This document shows positions 35,450 through 45,476 of a stretch of DNA of 64,000 nucleotides, in pieces. Numbering within the stretch: the first letter of the stretch is position 1; every line of letters begins with the position of its first letter. Under the pieces are notes generated by a model, which was given only the letters and a program-made list of their open reading frames with translations, made no database searches and was not told where the DNA came from. The position numbers and the translations under genes were made by a program. This DNA comes from Andrena cerasifolii (lineage: Eukaryota; Arthropoda; Insecta; Hymenoptera; Andrenidae): positions 16,678,001 to 16,742,000 of the forward strand of contig NC_135119.1 of the NCBI RefSeq assembly GCF_050908995.1, given 5' to 3'.

Positions 35450-37906
35450 CTGCAACAGAGAAATGTTTATAACCGTGGCTTCGTTTGTTGGCAATGCTTT
35501 TTAAATACGATGCATGCTTACTTCCTGACTGCCGCGATGGTCTCCTTGTTTTTGAACCGGCGGAATCGATTCGTGTACGTTAAACTCTTCATGAATACCT
35601 CGGAAAACTCTTGCTCCTCTTCGGCGGACTCGTTTTGCGCCTTTCTGTGCTCCAACAGCATCGACACTTCTGAGATTAACAATGTCTCTGCGTTCTCAAA
35701 CTCTAAGCAGACAAATTATATACAAACATGGAGGATTTCTTAATCGACCCGTATCAAACTTCGATTAAGAGTATTTTATTATTTCCCCAAAATCGTCGCA
35801 AGATTTTTTCCTTCAGACGTTATTCGTTAAAGACTTCGAAATGTATTTTGTTTCCATGGTTTATCATAAAATACGTTTTATTATATCTTTAAAAATTGTA
35901 CAAAGCGGAAGCGACATATTGTGTATATACACAAATTTCATTTATGTATTAAAATGTGCATAATTTGATTACTTATCACGCTATTTTTACACCATTCTAT
36001 GTAACCATATTAGATACTATTTTCAGTCGATTTTCCTTAATTCGCTAAGCTTAGATGTAAATCTTAGTACGTAATATCACAATTCTGGCAGTGTTCGCAA
36101 AATATAAAGTGTTTATTAACAGTTTTAATGCTTCTACTGTGTTAACGAAATGGGTGTCATTGAGCCGGTTTGTTTATGTAGCCTTTCTCCGAAAGGAAGT
36201 CGTATATTTTGCGTGTTTTATTTACGTCGATCTTGAGCAGGACTCTAGCTTGCGCCAACCTGAGGCAACCGTTCTTTTTGTTCTCCCCTATCAAAAGTTG
36301 TTTGAAATCGAGATAATTCGTGGGTACTATACGCGTTACTGAACAAAGCTCCTTTTCAGCCGGGGTGAGCTTCTCATATCCTGGAAGGCCTTTAATTGTA
36401 AGTGGCGGCGCCGATTTCCGTTGCGAGATTGCATTCGACACAGAACTAGTGGAATTAATATTGCAACCAGGCAATATAGATTTCCAACTATATTCAGGAT
36501 TATTCAAATATTGTTTCCTCTCCCTCTCATTTTCTTGCCTCAGTTTACTTAACTTTTGGAACATTATCACGCTGTGGAAGTGCTTTAGACCGTTACTGCG
36601 GAACTCGGAGAGTTTATTAAGATAGTTCTTAAGTTCTCCTGTCCTATGCAGACCTTCCATAAAATAGTCGAACTCGACACCCCCCATTAATTGCATGAAA
36701 ATTAAAAGCCTCTCCGCAAGGGTCCTAGTGATCGTGCATTCGTATCTTTGTATCCAAGATATAGTTCTCCTAAACGCTATCAAACCATGGTCGCGTATGA
36801 TTTTCCGCCTTCTCATGCGTTCTTTCAATCTGTTGTTGTACGCTTGCACTATAGCTATCTGCAAGGCCTTCCCTAACCCAACCTTATCGTCGCTCGAGTC
36901 GAACTCGTCGTAGTTCAAGTCAGAAATTAATAACTCCGCGTGATTGTCGAAATTCACTTCGAAATCTGATCGGGCTGGATTGTACCCAGCTAGAAGCTTG
37001 CAATTCAGAGTATTGGACGTGAACCGCGGAGGCTCTTCCAAGTCTTGTAATTTATACAAGTAGGGGACAGGCTCGCAGCTAAATAAACTCGCTCTAGTTT
37101 CTTTGATCCTCGGTAAACCCGGTAAAGCTTGATCGTCTATGTAATATTGGAGATAATGATTTTTACATTCCTCCGCTGACTTCCCTTGCATTCTCTTCCC
37201 CATATCTACCCAATTACCGAAGCCGCACTCCTGCAAGACATCGAGAAACTCTAATTCTTGCTTCGCCGTCCACCCACTGCCATTGATCAAAGGGAACTCG
37301 TTCTTTATGATAATATAGTCGTGATCGTTTCTGTGATCACCGATTTCCGACCCGCTGGAGAAACAACAGGGGCACAGCTCTGTGTTACTACACACGGCGC
37401 AACGAATGTACGGCTCCGTCAAAGCAGATTTGCATACGCGGCATGTTGGGTCTGAAGTAATGATTTCATCATTCACGACTGACACGTCGAGCTCTATATC
37501 GTGATCGAGCATTTCCATTCTACTCGATGAGCAGTCTGAAAGAGGAAAATCGTTACTTTAGGCCATGCCGCAGAATCAAATATGGTTCCTAACACGTTAC
37601 GTCTTCGTTGCGAATTCATGCGAAAATAATGCGAAACGTACTTCTCTCAAATTTCCATAATAAACAACGATAATTTGGACAAAGGAAGCAGACGCTTTAT
37701 GTTACCATACTTCGTTATTGCGTTGATCAGGTACGGATTAAACGCGAATTCTTACCGAAGAACCGTTGACAAACGTCACGAGATTGAGGTTACTCAAAGT
37801 CAGTGGCTCCTGTCTGTTTCTACGTAGCCGAAAGGAACGTACCTTTGGGAAACTGCAGGTCAGCTGCGTCCTCCTCTGTCATATCCGTCAAATTCGGATT
37901 CGCCAT
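35275..37906 (-). CDS. Rpb4: RNA polymerase II subunit Rpb4
   Basis: Three coding exons: 37906-37843, 35702-35522 and 35449-35275 (TGA at 35277-35275), total 420 nt = 139 aa plus stop. Intron 1 is 2140 bp (gtacgt ... gcttag) and contains the entire Ada2a exon; intron 2 is 72 bp (gtaagc ... ttgcag). Phases match: G|AG gives Glu22, AA|T gives Asn82. Recognisable Rpb4 stretches are LQFPKEFENAETLL, SEVSMLLEHRK, FMKSLTYTNRF, LMQKKLHKFELASLANLCPE, ALIPSLEGR and the C-terminal ILDDIQTKRSLQY, nearly identical to animal Rpb4 (about 139-142 aa). Rpb4 pairs with Rpb7 to form the polymerase II stalk, acting in initiation, mRNA export and decay. The HRDC-like fold of the family covers most of the protein. 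No frame damage is seen. The gene is found only by splicing; it has no long open frame of its own. Confidence 0.96.
35522..35702 (-). other. Rpb4: Rpb4 coding exon 2
   Basis: 181 nt encoding residues 22-81 and two bases of codon 82. The acceptor is gtctgcttag at 35712-35703, with a poor pyrimidine tract. The donor after codon AGG AA is gtaagc at 35521-35516. The encoded stretch includes AETLLISEVSMLLEHRK and NRFRRFKNKETIAAV, both conserved in animal Rpb4. Confidence 0.94.
36112..36117 (-). terminator. Probable Ada2a polyadenylation signal
   Basis: AATAAA on the minus strand (tttatt on plus), 40 bases after the Ada2a stop and inside Rpb4 intron 1. A further AATAAA lies at 35877-35882. Choosing one of these ends the transcript as Ada2a; reading through allows Rpb4 splicing. 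Position is seen; use is inferred. Confidence 0.6.
36157..37906 (-). CDS. Ada2a: Transcriptional adapter Ada2a (ADA2-alpha)
   Basis: Two coding exons: 37906-37843 (21 codons plus one base) and 37535-36157, joined across a 307-bp intron (starts gtacgt, ends tttcag). The predicted protein has 480 residues; human ADA2A is about 443. Seen in order: a shared N-terminus (1-21); a ZZ zinc finger with Cys53, 56, 67, 70, 76, 79 and His89, 93; a SANT/Myb-like domain from Trp110 to about 154 (WTAKQELEFLD onward); a central basic-helical region with RMRRRKIIRDHGLIAFRRT; and a C-terminal SWIRM domain (about 400-480). This order is diagnostic of Ada2. In the family, Ada2 bridges Gcn5/KAT2 to Ada3 and stimulates nucleosomal histone acetylation in the nucleus; in flies Ada2a belongs to the ATAC complex. 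The first ATG is chosen because the splice keeps frame (G|AC). The whole gene body lies within the first intron of Rpb4. Confidence 0.95.
37843..37906 (-). other. Shared first coding exon of Ada2a and Rpb4
   Basis: ATG at 37906-37904 opens MANPNLTDMTEEDAADLQFP plus Lys21, then one base (G) before the donor GTACGT (37842-37837). The single base is completed by AC from the Ada2a acceptor (Asp22) or by AG from the Rpb4 acceptor (Glu22), so both products stay in frame. The peptide resembles the acidic N-terminus of Rpb4 (xxLxFPK just before EFE), so the exon is ancestrally an Rpb4 exon that Ada2a has borrowed (inference). Confidence 0.93.
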
Positions 37907-38671
37907 GTTTATATTTAATTTACTACAACGCTTGCTGGAAAACCGCTGCCTATTCTTCAATGTTTACTATTAACGAACGAGCATGCTTGTCCTAACGGAA
38001 GTAATTTGAAACAGGCACACCAGGTGTCAGTAGGAGGAACATAGTTGCATGTCGGTAATCCTTTCAGTTCTCTGCATTGTGGTGCCACTGTTTGAAAGGT
38101 GAAGATGTTATCGTCCATCCATAGTCTGTAAAAAGTAATTCAGTTTCTTCTGATATTTAATAATTATGGTTATGTGCGAGGGAGACTGGCTGCTGGATTA
38201 ATTGGATTGCAATATCAGCGATATCGTGTAAGTTAAACAGTTCTGAGTAGCCCTCTAATGTTTTACTGACCGAAGAAACGAAACTGCGGAAATTTAAATG
38301 ACTTTCGAATGCGTTAGGCGGGCTTAAACCTTATCGAACCTTGATAATCACGGTAGGCTTAGAGACACAACCGGAATATTTAAAGTCGTGAAGGTCAGGA
38401 ATAAATTCATTCTATGTACTATCCGCATACAGAATCGAATTGAATTTGACATCGAAATAATTAAGATGCGTAGTAGCGCGTGTTTTAAAATCGTACATGG
38501 CGGCCGCGCGTACTTGCCATCGCTCTGGAAATTATCTACCACTGTTGCTTACGTATAAGGCCTTATAAGATGCAGTTTATATAAGTAAAATACGTTTATA
38601 CTCAATGTGGAGATATTTGAAATTCAATTTCTGATGTAGGAGGTAGAATTTGTGGGTGCTTCACATGTTTT
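37907..38671 (-). promoter_or_regulatory. Upstream region and probable promoter of Ada2a/Rpb4
   Basis: The start of transcription should lie here, since this is the DNA directly upstream of the shared ATG. No classical TATA at the right distance is visible; the TATAAA near 37912 is only a few bases before the ATG. A minus-strand open frame runs from a plausible acceptor (ttttttacag-like, exon start 38125) to TGA at 37957. It could be a small exon of a neighbouring minus-strand gene or 5' UTR. No other gene is recognised. Confidence 0.45.
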
Positions 38672-39250
38672 CAGAATTGACTTCCTCGAAAACAAAACCT
38701 TTTTTTTATATTTATTTTCGCACAAGGATTCATTTCATCCAACACTTATACCGCATTCACTACTATCTTCTGTAAATTTTTTTATCAAGCGCACGCATAT
38801 TCTATGTTTTTTTAGAATTGATTTCCTCGAAAACAAAACTTTTTTTTTATTTATTTCTGCACAAGGATTCATTTCATCCAACAGTCATACCGTATTCACA
38901 ATTATTTTCTGTAATTTTTTTTATCAAGTGCACGCATACTCTATGTTTTTTTAGAATTGATTTCCTCGAAAACAAAACTTTTTTTTTATTTATTTCTGCA
39001 CAAGGATTCATTTCACCCAACAGTCATACCGTATTCACAATTATCTTCTGTAATTTTTTTTATCAAGTGCACGCATACTCTACATTTTTTTAGAATTGAT
39101 TTCCTCGAAAACAAAACTTTTTTTTTTGTTCATTTCTGCACAAGAATTCATTTCATCCAACAGTCATACCGTATTCACAATTATCTTCTGTAATTTTTTT
39201 TATCAAGTGCACGCATACTCTACGTTTTTTCAAAATTGATATTCTCGAAA
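38672..39250. repeat. Tandem repeat, about 139-bp unit, just over four copies
   Basis: Unit starts at 38672, 38813, 38952, 39091 and a partial fifth at 39231 (spacing 141, 139, 139, 140). Each holds TTCCTCGAAAACAAAAC, a T-rich run, CACAAGGATTCATTTCA and TTATCAAGTGCACGCATA. Copies 2-4 are nearly identical; copy 1 and the last are more diverged, as expected at the edges of an array. The overlapping Phe-rich open frames are by-products. Confidence 0.95.
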
Positions 39251-40362
39251 ACGAAATCTGATGTGAAAAAATTGAATTCCTCATTTTCACTATCGTTATA
39301 ATTATATCACTTATTACGAAACACTTTTAAGTTCCATTTTAAGTGAGAGCCACTGCATGTGTGTGGATAAATATACTGTTCTCGAGCCATGCAAACGTAA
39401 CAAACCACGAAACAGTACACCTTCATGCCGAAGTAACTTGATACGTACCTATGCATTTAAGAGTGCGCTCTAAGTATAACCGTTTCCGGGAAAATCTTAT
39501 TCTACGTAACAGTGATCCATGTAGTTGCTACTAAATTATGTGTATAGTCATATCATTCTGATAAAAAGACAATGGTGCTGCAGTTGTCTACGTTTCGTCT
39601 TCAACTGACTCATTGTACATGCAGAGCTAAGCACGTCTTCTTCTTAACTGCTCCAGTTTCATTGTGAAATTATACGAAATGCATTACATTTGTAAATTTT
39701 GCCTCAGAATTGAATTCGTTAAGAAGTTTGTAACTTGAAAATGTAAAGCATGTAGAAACTTTGAATTACAATAAGACTAAGTGGGTGTTTGAACAGCTTT
39801 CAAGTTTGTTCTAATCAGCGACAATTTCTTTTCTACGTAATGAATGAAATAAAGATGTTTAAAATAGTAAAGAAATGTTATTGCAAGGTGGTACACTCAC
39901 GCGTGCATTTTTCCAAAAAACTTTGGAAAAGCATTGTTTTTTTAGGCGTTTCAAATGTGTTTTGCTGTTGGGAACGCGACTTAACGTGAGGGGAAGTATT
40001 AAACAAAGGATTTGGGTGTGCAAACAAGTTCACCTACGTTATCTTTAACGGAACAAGTGACGTGTGCGTACATGTATACACAGTGTAAGAGGTATTCGCA
40101 CGTTGAACTCGCTATGGAGTCGTGCGATTTACCAAAGTTAAATTGTAAATAAAATAGTAGTGGCTGCGTAAAAGTGGCGTTTAAAGACTCTACATAGTTT
40201 GACTCGACCACATTTCTCGTGGAACTAAATCCACTTCTCAAACTTTTTGATTTTCCAGAAATTTAAGTTGCTCCAAATAATTAGGGCATCTCCCACCTCA
40301 GTACTCTATAGTCTTAACGTGAATATGAAGTCATTGAATCCCCCTCCGCATCTTTGTGCCCA
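39251..40362. other. Non-coding, no recognised gene
   Basis: AT-rich; nothing beyond short unrecognised frames. Confidence 0.55.
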
Positions 40363-40744
40363 TTATGGGGACTAGGCAGTCGAAAAATTCGAGATTTTCA
40401 TAAAAAAAATTAAGAAGTTACCGGATTTTTTTATGAAAATCTCGAATTTTTACGGACCCTATAAGAGGTTTGCCCCGAAATGGCACATGTTTTACACATC
40501 CTGTAATTTTTTCCAAGTCGATCTGCATCTCAATTCGTTTGCAATCAGAAAAAAATGAAGAGAAAAGAATATTCAAGAAAAACGCGTTTAAAGTTTCTGG
40601 GCAAAGGCGACGCTACAGGTTGCCGCTTGACGTTTTTAGCTGCCAAATCAACAATTTTGCGAATTTTACTATAAACCAAGCGGCATTTTATTCAGAAAAG
40701 ATAGTACTTTCGGAAAAAATCTACTTTTCGCCTAGTCCCATTAA
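40363..40744. mobile_element. TTAA-type MITE (382 bp), same family as 6906 and 20583
   Basis: Left end TTATGGGGACTAGGCAGTCG, right end CGCCTAGTCCCATTAA; the left TTAA has become TTAT. Interior shares AAATGGCACATG..., GTCGATCTG and the reverse of the CTTTAAACGCGTTTTTC core (40575-40597). Contains its own palindrome at 40387-40455 (AATTCGAGATTTTCATAAAA and complement). Confidence 0.78.
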
Positions 40745-40769
40745 GAAAACTCAAAACGACCTTAAACTC

Positions 40770-41487
40770 TTAAGGGGGCAGCTCTATTTAGGACGCTAGG
40801 AACAAGATGATTCTTGTGAATTTTTTTCTAAGAAACTGTTAAGCGGATCTTTTCCAAACTTTCAGGTTATTTTAGTTCACATCCAAACAATAAAACTGAA
40901 TTTTTTCGTTACAAAGTGTTCGCTAGAAATGGATATATATGAACACTTGGGACTCGCGCGCCGGAGTTGCTTTGCGATTATGTTGGAGGCCCCAATTCTT
41001 CCCTGAAATAAAGAACCAAGGATTTTCTTATTTCTCGTATAATTACATCGTCGATAGACCTAAAACTTTGATAAATAAATTAAATTGAACAACTGTTTTT
41101 CCATAAATAGTACGAAATATCTTAAGGCAGAATCGTAACTTTTTCCCACCAATTTGCCAACTTTTAACTTTTTTTTTTCGTTTGTTAGGTTCATCGACAA
41201 TGTAATTATACTAGAAATAAAAAAAATCCTTGATTTTTTATTTCAGGAAAAAATTATAGCCACCAACATAATCGCAAATTTACAATTCTGACGCACGAGA
41301 CCCTACGAACGTGTTCATACATCTCCATTTCTACCGAACACTTTGTAACGAAAAAAATAATTTTTATTGTTTGAATGTGAACTAAAATACCCTGAAAGTT
41401 TGGAAAAGATCCGCTTAACACTTTCTTAGAAAAAAAATCCCAAGTATCACTTTATTCCTATCGTCTTAAATAGGACTCCCCTCTAAA
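40770..41487. mobile_element. Near-complete palindromic TTAA-type MITE (718 bp)
   Basis: Left TTAAGGGGGCAGCTC...GGACGCTAGGAA pairs with right TTCCTATCGTC...GGACTCCCCTCTAAA. Matches continue almost to the centre near 41130 (AAGCGGATCTTTTCCAAACT, GTTCGCTAGAAATGGA, TAATCGCAAA blocks), so arms are roughly 300 bp. A transcript would fold into one long hairpin. Confidence 0.85.
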
Positions 41488-43590
41488 AACAATAAAACAT
41501 ATAAAGAATTAATGCCGAGCCCTCGATGCGCCCTATTCAAACAGAAAAAATTCCTCCTTACGTCTGTTTAACTATCGATAAGTAAGGAATAATTTGAAAC
41601 GTTACGCCACGGTGACTCACCCCGTATATTTACCGTAACTGTTCAATATTTCCCTATTTGTGTTACGCAATACTGACACAAAGACAGAAAAGACCATTAT
41701 CTGCCCGTTTACGGCCGGGACAGCCGATTTGCGTTACGATCATTGAACAGACACTCAACCCTGGCCTTCGTCCTTCCCGCGACAGGGACTTCGCCGTAGA
41801 AAATAATTCCTTCTCCAGTCCCTGGGCCAGTAATACGCCAAAAAATTCATGATGCACGCTTATTGCGGTCCGCTGGCACGAACACCCGGTTTCGTTAAAT
41901 ATTTCACGAGCCCGCCCCGCAGCTAAATCGTTAAGGTTTATCTTTTCCCAGTGTCCCGCCGCCATAACGCGGACGAGTTTCCAATGCTTAAAAGAATTTG
42001 CATTTTCCCGCCTGAAACGGCCCGTAAATCGTCCCCGAGCTCCGTGACTCGGCGCGAATTCCACAGCGTTTACACGCGGGCGCAATTTCACGCGCCGGAA
42101 CGTGACGCTGCGCCGTATCTCGCGGGCGCAGTGGTCCGCGGGAAAAATACGGAGCTACGTATAAAAGCTTATTCGGTTAATCGACTCTTTACACGGGCGT
42201 GCAGCCACGCGGACATAGTCATTTCCCTAGACCGTCATTTATCAACCACCTTAGATTAATTTATCGAACGCCTCGCCCCGGAGTCGAGAAGCTGGGCGTG
42301 ATTCAACGGAGAGGAACGTCGTCGACCCGTGCACGTGTCGAGGCTCCCGATCGTTCTTTTGTCGAAAAAGAGAAAAGACCTGGCGCGCCGGGTAGCGGAA
42401 AAATTCGCCTCGCCTTTCTGCCTATGCATTGCCAGGCGATTTCAGCGAGACACGCGTCAGGGAGTATCGATCGTTTCCAGCGATGCTCGCTCGTTTCGCG
42501 AATCAACGATAAAGGGAACTCGTTGGACGTGAAGTCGCACAGGGTAACGCGAGACAATGGAAGATCGTTCGGTCTCGTTTCTTCGTCGCCTGACAAAAGT
42601 CCCCAAACGGTCGCGTGGCCGCCATGGTGCGAAGCGAAAGGAGCATCGCCGTGAACGGACGACACCGTAGTTAAGTCGCGAGCGTAATTCAGGACGAGTC
42701 TTATCGGCGCGACGACACCTGGCGAATCCATCCCGACGCCTAGAACAAAGCTTGCGCGTCGAGTTGCTCGCGGGCAATCCGCTTCAAGCCCGCGACCGGA
42801 GGTGACTTCCTAGGGCCCAGAGAGACAATGACCACCGAGGAGCCAGACTTCTCGAACACGAGAACCCTGCACTTCCACGACCTTGAACCAGAAGACAATG
42901 CGAGGGACGAGAGCGTACGATCGACGCGGGGGAGCATGTTCGACAACGTCTACAAGATGACCACTGTTGATGGGTAAAGTTGGTTGAGTGGACGCGAATG
43001 TGATGGCTTGATAAATCAAAATTATGCTTGGTGGTAGAGTTGTAGCGTAGAGGAAACGTGGAGGAAGGGTGTCGTGAATCTCTTCTAAGATCGGGACGAG
43101 TTCTTGTATGCTGGGCCCGATCTAGGGGGGCCCAATGGGGGTTAATTCGTAATTTATGAATATCAGATTTTATTACGAAACGTAAGGCTTTTGTCCTGCA
43201 ACAAGTACCTACAAAAAATTTCACTCACTGTCGAAAATTATATTTCAAAGTAATTTGTATTTATAGAGCGACGGAAGAGCTAGATCGGGCCAGGTTTCTA
43301 TGGAGCTTTTTAGGAAATCTGTGCGCTGGAATGTTTACTAGCAAGGGTGTCTTATTTCCTCGTATGGCACATAGAAATAGAGTAACGCACTGTCTTGAAT
43401 GTGTACAGGTCTGTTACTAGCAGGTGATTTACATATATGTGTGAATTGTAATATCTGCGGATGGAATGTCTGCTACTTCAACCTTCCTGGTAGGTCGATC
43501 TCAAATCTTTATGAAACTTGCCATCGTTGCGATGGGAACAGAAACAAATGATATTGAAGAGTCTCGTCATGTTTGTTCTAAAATCTAGAG
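41488..43590. other. Non-coding; CpG-rich block at about 42000-42960
   Basis: Overlapping open frames up to 151 codons on both strands in the CpG-rich part; none recognised and none has a consistent splice structure. Possible regulatory region by composition only. Confidence 0.45.
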
Positions 43591-43991
43591 CAGCGTTTCC
43601 CAACTATCAAGGGCGGATCCAGAGGGGGGCGATAGGGGCGATCGCCCTCCCACAAGAGTAATAAAATAGAAAAATATTATGACATTGTATACAATTCGGT
43701 ATAATTAAATAATGTGAATTTAATTATTTAGGTTATAGTATCAGACAGAGATATTAAACTATAAATTACAAGCGAATTTTAAATCTTGTAAAAGAAGGTT
43801 CAAAAATGTACTTAGGTAGTTTGACATATTTCGCCCCCTCCAAGAAAGGCTCCTGAATCCCCCACTGCCAACTATATTTTGCCACGGATCCCTTCCGAAC
43901 TCGCTAGAATTTGGCGGGACCCACAAGCTCAACGTTATAAAGTCGAAATAAATCAAATAACTTTTCGTGGGACCCCAGTTGGGAAACGCTG
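43591..43991. mobile_element. hAT-type MITE interrupted by another hAT MITE
   Basis: Perfect 8-bp target duplication ATCTAGAG at 43583-43590 and 43992-43999. Ends CAGCGTTTCCCAACT and AGTTGGGAAACGCTG are exact complements. Without the insert (43608-43867 plus one 8-bp duplicate) the host element is about 133 bp. Confidence 0.93.
43608..43867 (+). mobile_element. hAT-type MITE copy 2 (260 bp), nested
   Basis: Perfect 8-bp duplication CCAACTAT at 43600-43607 and 43868-43875. It is the second copy of the family at 15928-16186, with the same orientation, ends (CAAGGGCGGATCCAGAGGGG ... CCCACTG) and interior (ATTATTTAGGTTATAGTATC). Confidence 0.94.
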
Positions 43992-45188
43992 ATCTAGAGT
44001 AATCCTGACTAAACGACGAAATCATTCAATTTCCTTGCTTGAAGCGTAATTAACCGTTAAGAATCATAGAACATTTTCCAAGCAGAGCCTCCAAGAAACA
44101 TAGCCCTTTGGCTTCCCTATCCACACCGGTGTTTTCCACCATTAAAGCGCGGTCACCTAACGTATCTCCGTAGGAAACGAAGTCAAGAAACCGAGCAATC
44201 ACAATCGTACGTAAATAAAACACCAGACAGCGTTGACTAACGATGGAAAATATGTTATTTATTGTTCCGCGTGGTTCCCGTTATTTTTATGCGCAGCCAG
44301 GCACACGCGATACAAAACAGTTTCGCCCGTTTCTGGCGAAGCTATAGGAACAATAAGTACTTTCCATTCCTCTTCTCCGTTCCCAAGAAAACTCGCGGTT
44401 ATAATCTCTCCTCGCCGAGCACAGCATTTACATTAGCGCGATACTTTTAAAAATAGATCGGTTAGGGATTCTGATTTGCGGGGCAAACAAAGTTATTAAA
44501 GGATTCGTCATCTACGGGGTCTTGTTTATGGCAACGCTGATGGTCCCCATTAGTAGCCGCGCCGAGTTCTCCCGTGTTTCGTTGATTCGAACCGAGACGA
44601 GAGTGGGCCACGGACATGTGATTATCGATGGGAATAAATTCCCCTGGGAGGTTTACCAAAAATAATCGCGCGTAGAAGACCGTAGAGGCGGCCGTGAATC
44701 CCGGAGCAACTTTAGGCGCGACGGGATCTTAGATTTATCTCCCTGCGCCTCTTATTCTCCTCCGATCGGTGAAAGGAGAGATAAAAACGAACGAGAGATT
44801 CCTCTCGAAGAGGTTATCGGACCTTTTACCGCTCATTTGTGACTCCAATTTACCTCATTAGCATCGCCGCCGGCATTTCTACATAACGGAACACGCGCTG
44901 TATTGAAGCAGCGAGTGCGCTCGGACAAGTACGGGGCAGCTTACGCTTTACACGCGATGCGTTTCATTACAACAGCCGGTTGATGCCTCCGACGAGTGGA
45001 GATAAAAATGTAACTGAAATTGGTCAACTTGTTCCTTTTGGCGCCAGGGTGATTGTAGGAACGCGGAAGTGAGTCGAGCATCCTTGTGAAACGAGCAAAA
45101 GAAAACTGGTGCTTGTTACGGGCGTGGTAGAATGTGTTTAATCCTGTAATGAAATTCATGAGTTAATATCGCGGCGGCAGTATCCTTT
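43992..45188. other. Non-coding, no recognised gene
   Basis: Nothing beyond short unrecognised open frames. Confidence 0.55.
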
Positions 45189-45412
45189 TTGTGCTTTAAA
45201 CTGATGCCAATTTGTAGGATAGTAAATAATATTATACGTAGGTACCTACCTATATTGTTTTCATTTGGTAAGCACTGGATTAAGGGAGTGGAACAACTAT
45301 TGTTTGTTTATGTATGTACTGGCTTTTCTTTTCTTTTACATTGTTTATTAGCTAACTTTTTAACTGTTATTGTATACTAACGGGTCTTTACCCGAGGAAA
45401 TAAATAATAATA
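45189..45412 (+). mobile_element. 3' end of a LINE related to 29463-30288
   Basis: Ends in the hairpin-forming CGGGTCTTTACCCG followed by AAATAAATAATAATAATAG, matching the GGGTCTTACCC plus AAATAAATAAA end of the LINE at 29463. No RT sequence remains. The left boundary is approximate. Confidence 0.6.
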
Positions 45413-45476
45413 ATAGTAATAACTCTTCAAATGTTTATGGATCGATGTAGTTTCCTGAATTTCTTACGTTTTCTTA

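Noticed and set aside
35219..35743. 174-codon plus-strand open frame
   Set aside because: Antisense shadow of Rpb4 exons 2 and 3.
38348..38542. Minus-strand 64-codon frame starting MVDNFQSDGKYARPPC
   Set aside because: Looks protein-like for its first 20 residues, but I recognise no family and found no consistent splice to the candidate exon at 37957-38125.
38652..39193. Three repeated Phe/His-rich plus-strand frames
   Set aside because: By-product of the 139-bp tandem array.
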